Assembly (NCBI GenBank): GCA_025458985.1
Contig: JALORM010000039.1
Span: forward strand, 1-13,729
Source: Paracoccaceae bacterium
GTDB lineage: Bacteria; Pseudomonadota; Alphaproteobacteria; Rhodobacterales; Rhodobacteraceae
Length of the DNA: 13,729 nucleotides
Direction: 5' to 3'
Positions 11,633 through 13,729 of this stretch are shown one piece after another (the stretch's first letter is position 1; each line of letters starts with the position of its first letter). The notes beneath the pieces were generated by a model that was not told the origin of the DNA, ran no database searches, and was given only the letters and a program-made list of their open reading frames with translations. A program made the position numbers and the translations under genes.

Positions 11633-13729
11633 CTACAGGTCCTCGACGGTCACGACGCCGGCCACGCCTTTCAGCGCCCCTCTCACCTGCGGCGCCACCG
11701 GCAGATCCTCGCCCACCGTCACCTCGACCTCGCCCGGCAGGTCGGGCGCCAGGAGGCAGATCGTCACCGGCCCCCGTGCGCGGTTCGATGCATCGCTGCG
11801 CGCCCATTCGAGACGCGAGGCGACCGAGGCCACGGCCTCGATCCGATCGACAAAAACGCGCAGTCCCGAGGCCGCGGCGTCGGCCACCACGGTGTCGATG
11901 GGCGACACCGATCGTGCCAACAGCCTCAACTGCTCGCCCTCGGCGGTGGCCTCGACGGTCAGGACCACGTTCTTTCCGGGCTCGAGGTGGTCGCGCGCGG
12001 CATCGAGCACGTCCGAGAACACCATCGCCTCGAAAAGCCCGGTGGGGTCCGACAGGCCGACGAAGCCGTAGCGCGTGCCCTTGGCGTTCTTGCGCTCCTG
12101 CCGGTAGGCGACGGTGCCGGCGACGCGGGCCACCGCCGGGGCGCGTTCGGCCTGGCGCTGGACCTCGACGAAGCTCTGGATGCCCTTTCGCTTCAGCGCC
12201 GCCATATAGTCGTCAAGCGGGTGGCCCGACAGGTAGAAGCCCACGGCCTTGTGCTCTTCGGCCAGCCGTTCGCCCGGCAGCCAGTCCTCGACCGGGGCGA
12301 TGCGCGGCTCGGGCAGGTCCTCGCCCGCCTCGCCGAACAGCGACACCTGCGCCGAGGCGCGGCCTTCGTGGACCGCGGCCGAATAGGCAACCAGGGCATC
12401 CAGCGCGTCGAAAACCCGCCGGCGGTTGCGGTCCAGTTCGTCGAAGGCTCCGGCGCGAGCCAGCATTTCCAGCGGGCGTTTACCGACGCGCTTGAGGTCG
12501 ACCCGGCGGGCGAAGTCGAACAGCGTCGCGAACGGGCGGCCCTCCCGCGCCTCGGTGATAAGCTTCATCGCCTCGACGCCGACATTCTTCAGCGCGCCGA
12601 GGCCGTAGACCACGGCGCCGTCGCGGACGCTGAAGGTCGCCTCGGACCGGTTCACGCACGGCGGCACGATCTGGATGCCGAGGCCCCGCCGCACCTCGTC
12701 GGCATAGGTCCCGAGCTTGTCGGTCAGGTGGATGTCGCAGTTCATGACGGCGGCCATGAACTCGACCGGGTGGTTGGCCTTCAGCCACGCCGTCTGGTAG
12801 CTGACGACGGCGTAGGCAGCGGCGTGGGACTTGTTGAAGCCGTAGTTGGCGAACTTTTCCAGAAGATCGAAGACCTCGCCCGCCTTCTCCTTCGTGACGC
12901 CGTTGGCCAGCGCGCCCTCGATGAACTTCGGGCGTTCCTTGGCCATTTCCTCGGGGATCTTCTTGCCCATCGCCCGGCGCAGCAGGTCGGCGCCGCCGAG
13001 GCTGTAGCCGGCCATGACCTGGGCGATTTCCATCACCTGTTCCTGGTAGACGATGATCCCTTGCGTCTCCTGCAGGATGTGGTCGATCGAGGGATGGATC
13101 GACTGGCGTTCCTTCAGGCCGTTCTTCACCTCGCAGTAGGTGGGGATGTTCTCCATCGGGCCGGGACGATACAGCGCGACCAGCGCCACGATGTCCTCGA
13201 TGCAGGTGGGCTTCATGCGCCTAAGCGCATCCATCATGCCCGAGCTTTCCACCTGGAACACCGCGACGGTTTTCGCGCTGGCATAGAGCTCGTAGGACTT
13301 CGCGTCGTCCAGAGGGATCGCCCCGATGTCGATCTCGACCCCCCGTGCGCGGAGAAGGTCCAGCGCGTTCTGGATGACGGTCAGCGTCTTGAGGCCGAGG
13401 AAGTCGAACTTCACCAGCCCTGCCGCCTCGACCCACTTCATGTTGAACTGGGTCGCCGGCATGTCCGACCGCGGGTCCTGGTAGAGCGGCACCAGCTCGT
13501 CCAGCGGCCGGTCGCCGATGACGACGCCCGCGGCATGGGTCGAGGCGTTGCGCAGAAGGCCCTCGATCTGCTGGGCGTAGTCCAGCAGGCGCTTGACGAC
13601 CTCTTCGGCGCGCGCGGCCTCGCGCAGGCGTTCCTCGCTGGCCAGCGCCTGTTCGATGCTGACGGGCTTCACCCCTTCCAGCGGGATCATCTTCGACAGC
13701 TTGTCGACCTGCCCGTAGGGCATCTGCAG
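11633..13729 (-). CDS. dnaE: DNA polymerase III alpha subunit, C-terminal 698 residues (5' end outside window)
   Basis: The replicative DNA polymerase catalytic subunit. The frame runs off the right edge, and the first Met inside (13723) is internal, since Leu-Gln precede it in frame. The family is about 1150-1180 residues, so the PHP domain and the first palm aspartates lie outside. Present are the third palm Asp in LVKFDFLGLKTLTVI (codon 13405-13403), the finger segment LVALYRPGPMENIPTYCEVKNG, NYGFNKSHAAAYAVVSYQTAWLKANHPVEFM, and a helix-hairpin-helix region around RVGKRPLEMLARAGAFDEL. A clamp-binding motif QVSLF follows (12349-12335), then an OB-fold domain (VARVAGTVAYRQERKNAKGTRYGFVGLSD onward) and a C-terminal domain ending VVTVEDL. 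It is the DnaE1 replicative type; an ImuA/ImuB-linked DnaE2 is unlikely because the clamp motif and OB order match DnaE1 and no imuA/imuB gene is in the visible flank. It ends convergently with the hydrolase. Confidence 0.97.
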   Translation of the reverse strand: MQMPYGQVDKLSKMIPLEGVKPVSIEQALASEERLREAARAEEVVKRLLDYAQQIEGLLRNASTHAAGVVIGDRPLDELVPLYQDPRSDMPATQFNMKWVEAAGLVKFDFLGLKTLTVIQNALDLLRARGVEIDIGAIPLDDAKSYELYASAKTVAVFQVESSGMMDALRRMKPTCIEDIVALVALYRPGPMENIPTYCEVKNGLKERQSIHPSIDHILQETQGIIVYQEQVMEIAQVMAGYSLGGADLLRRAMGKKIPEEMAKERPKFIEGALANGVTKEKAGEVFDLLEKFANYGFNKSHAAAYAVVSYQTAWLKANHPVEFMAAVMNCDIHLTDKLGTYADEVRRGLGIQIVPPCVNRSEATFSVRDGAVVYGLGALKNVGVEAMKLITEAREGRPFATLFDFARRVDLKRVGKRPLEMLARAGAFDELDRNRRRVFDALDALVAYSAAVHEGRASAQVSLFGEAGEDLPEPRIAPVEDWLPGERLAEEHKAVGFYLSGHPLDDYMAALKRKGIQSFVEVQRQAERAPAVARVAGTVAYRQERKNAKGTRYGFVGLSDPTGLFEAMVFSDVLDAARDHLEPGKNVVLTVEATAEGEQLRLLARSVSPIDTVVADAAASGLRVFVDRIEAVASVASRLEWARSDASNRARGPVTICLLAPDLPGEVEVTVGEDLPVAPQVRGALKGVAGVVTVEDL

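Noticed and set aside
13700..13723. Met at 13723 as the start of the polymerase gene.
   Set aside because: It lies in the middle of the family alignment; the frame continues past the window edge, and the PHP and first palm motifs must be upstream.
1..13729. Defence system, prophage, CRISPR array, transposon or integron.
   Set aside because: None of the characteristic genes, repeats or composition shifts are present; all genes fit core metabolism, replication or the envelope.

Overview
The window is about 13.7 kb of uniformly GC-rich, densely packed chromosome. The gene content fits an alphaproteobacterium of the Rhodobacterales/Paracoccaceae type: a plant-type glutamate-cysteine ligase, a UbiA directly divergent from RsmE, a repeat-bearing OmpA-family protein read together with a small coiled-coil protein, and GabD-type aldehyde dehydrogenases. 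This placement rests on remembered family resemblance, not on a search. I see no tRNA, rRNA, CRISPR array, insertion sequence, integrase or phage gene. Every gap between genes is under about 105 bases.

Region 1 (1-2803, plus): the 3' part of an NAD(P)-dependent aldehyde dehydrogenase of the succinate-semialdehyde type, followed after 14 bases by a class III omega-aminotransferase. Together they form a two-step omega-amine or omega-amino-acid degradation operon (transaminate, then oxidise the semialdehyde). Region 2 (2907-3299, plus): a small zinc-binding GFA/CENP-V-fold protein.

Region 3 (3309-6547, minus): a likely transcription unit of ubiA, an inner-membrane-anchored OmpA-domain protein carrying three bipartite repeats, and a 108-residue membrane/coiled-coil protein that overlaps the OmpA gene by 14 bases. 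Region 4 (6584-9258, plus): rsmE, a translationally coupled two-helix membrane protein of unknown function, and gshA. ubiA and rsmE diverge across only 36 bases. A strong 13-bp hairpin (9261-9292) closes gshA and also faces the end of the next gene.

Region 5 (9299-10697, minus): a gabD-type succinate-semialdehyde dehydrogenase broken just after its catalytic cysteine by an apparent deletion of about 71-74 bases that also shifts the frame. Region 6 (10791-11588, plus): an arylformamidase-like alpha/beta hydrolase. Region 7 (11633 to the right edge, minus): the C-terminal 698 residues of DNA polymerase III alpha (dnaE), with its third catalytic aspartate, clamp-binding motif and OB domain.

Most of the window is core metabolism and housekeeping, and I do not see a defence or mobile system. 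The points most worth a second look are: the gabD lesion, with an intact paralogue 8 kb away; the substitution of the normally conserved coenzyme-binding lysine in both aldehyde dehydrogenases; the OmpA repeat protein with its overlapping coiled-coil partner, a plausible undescribed envelope module; and the GGCGCGCC-armed hairpin between gshA and gabD.
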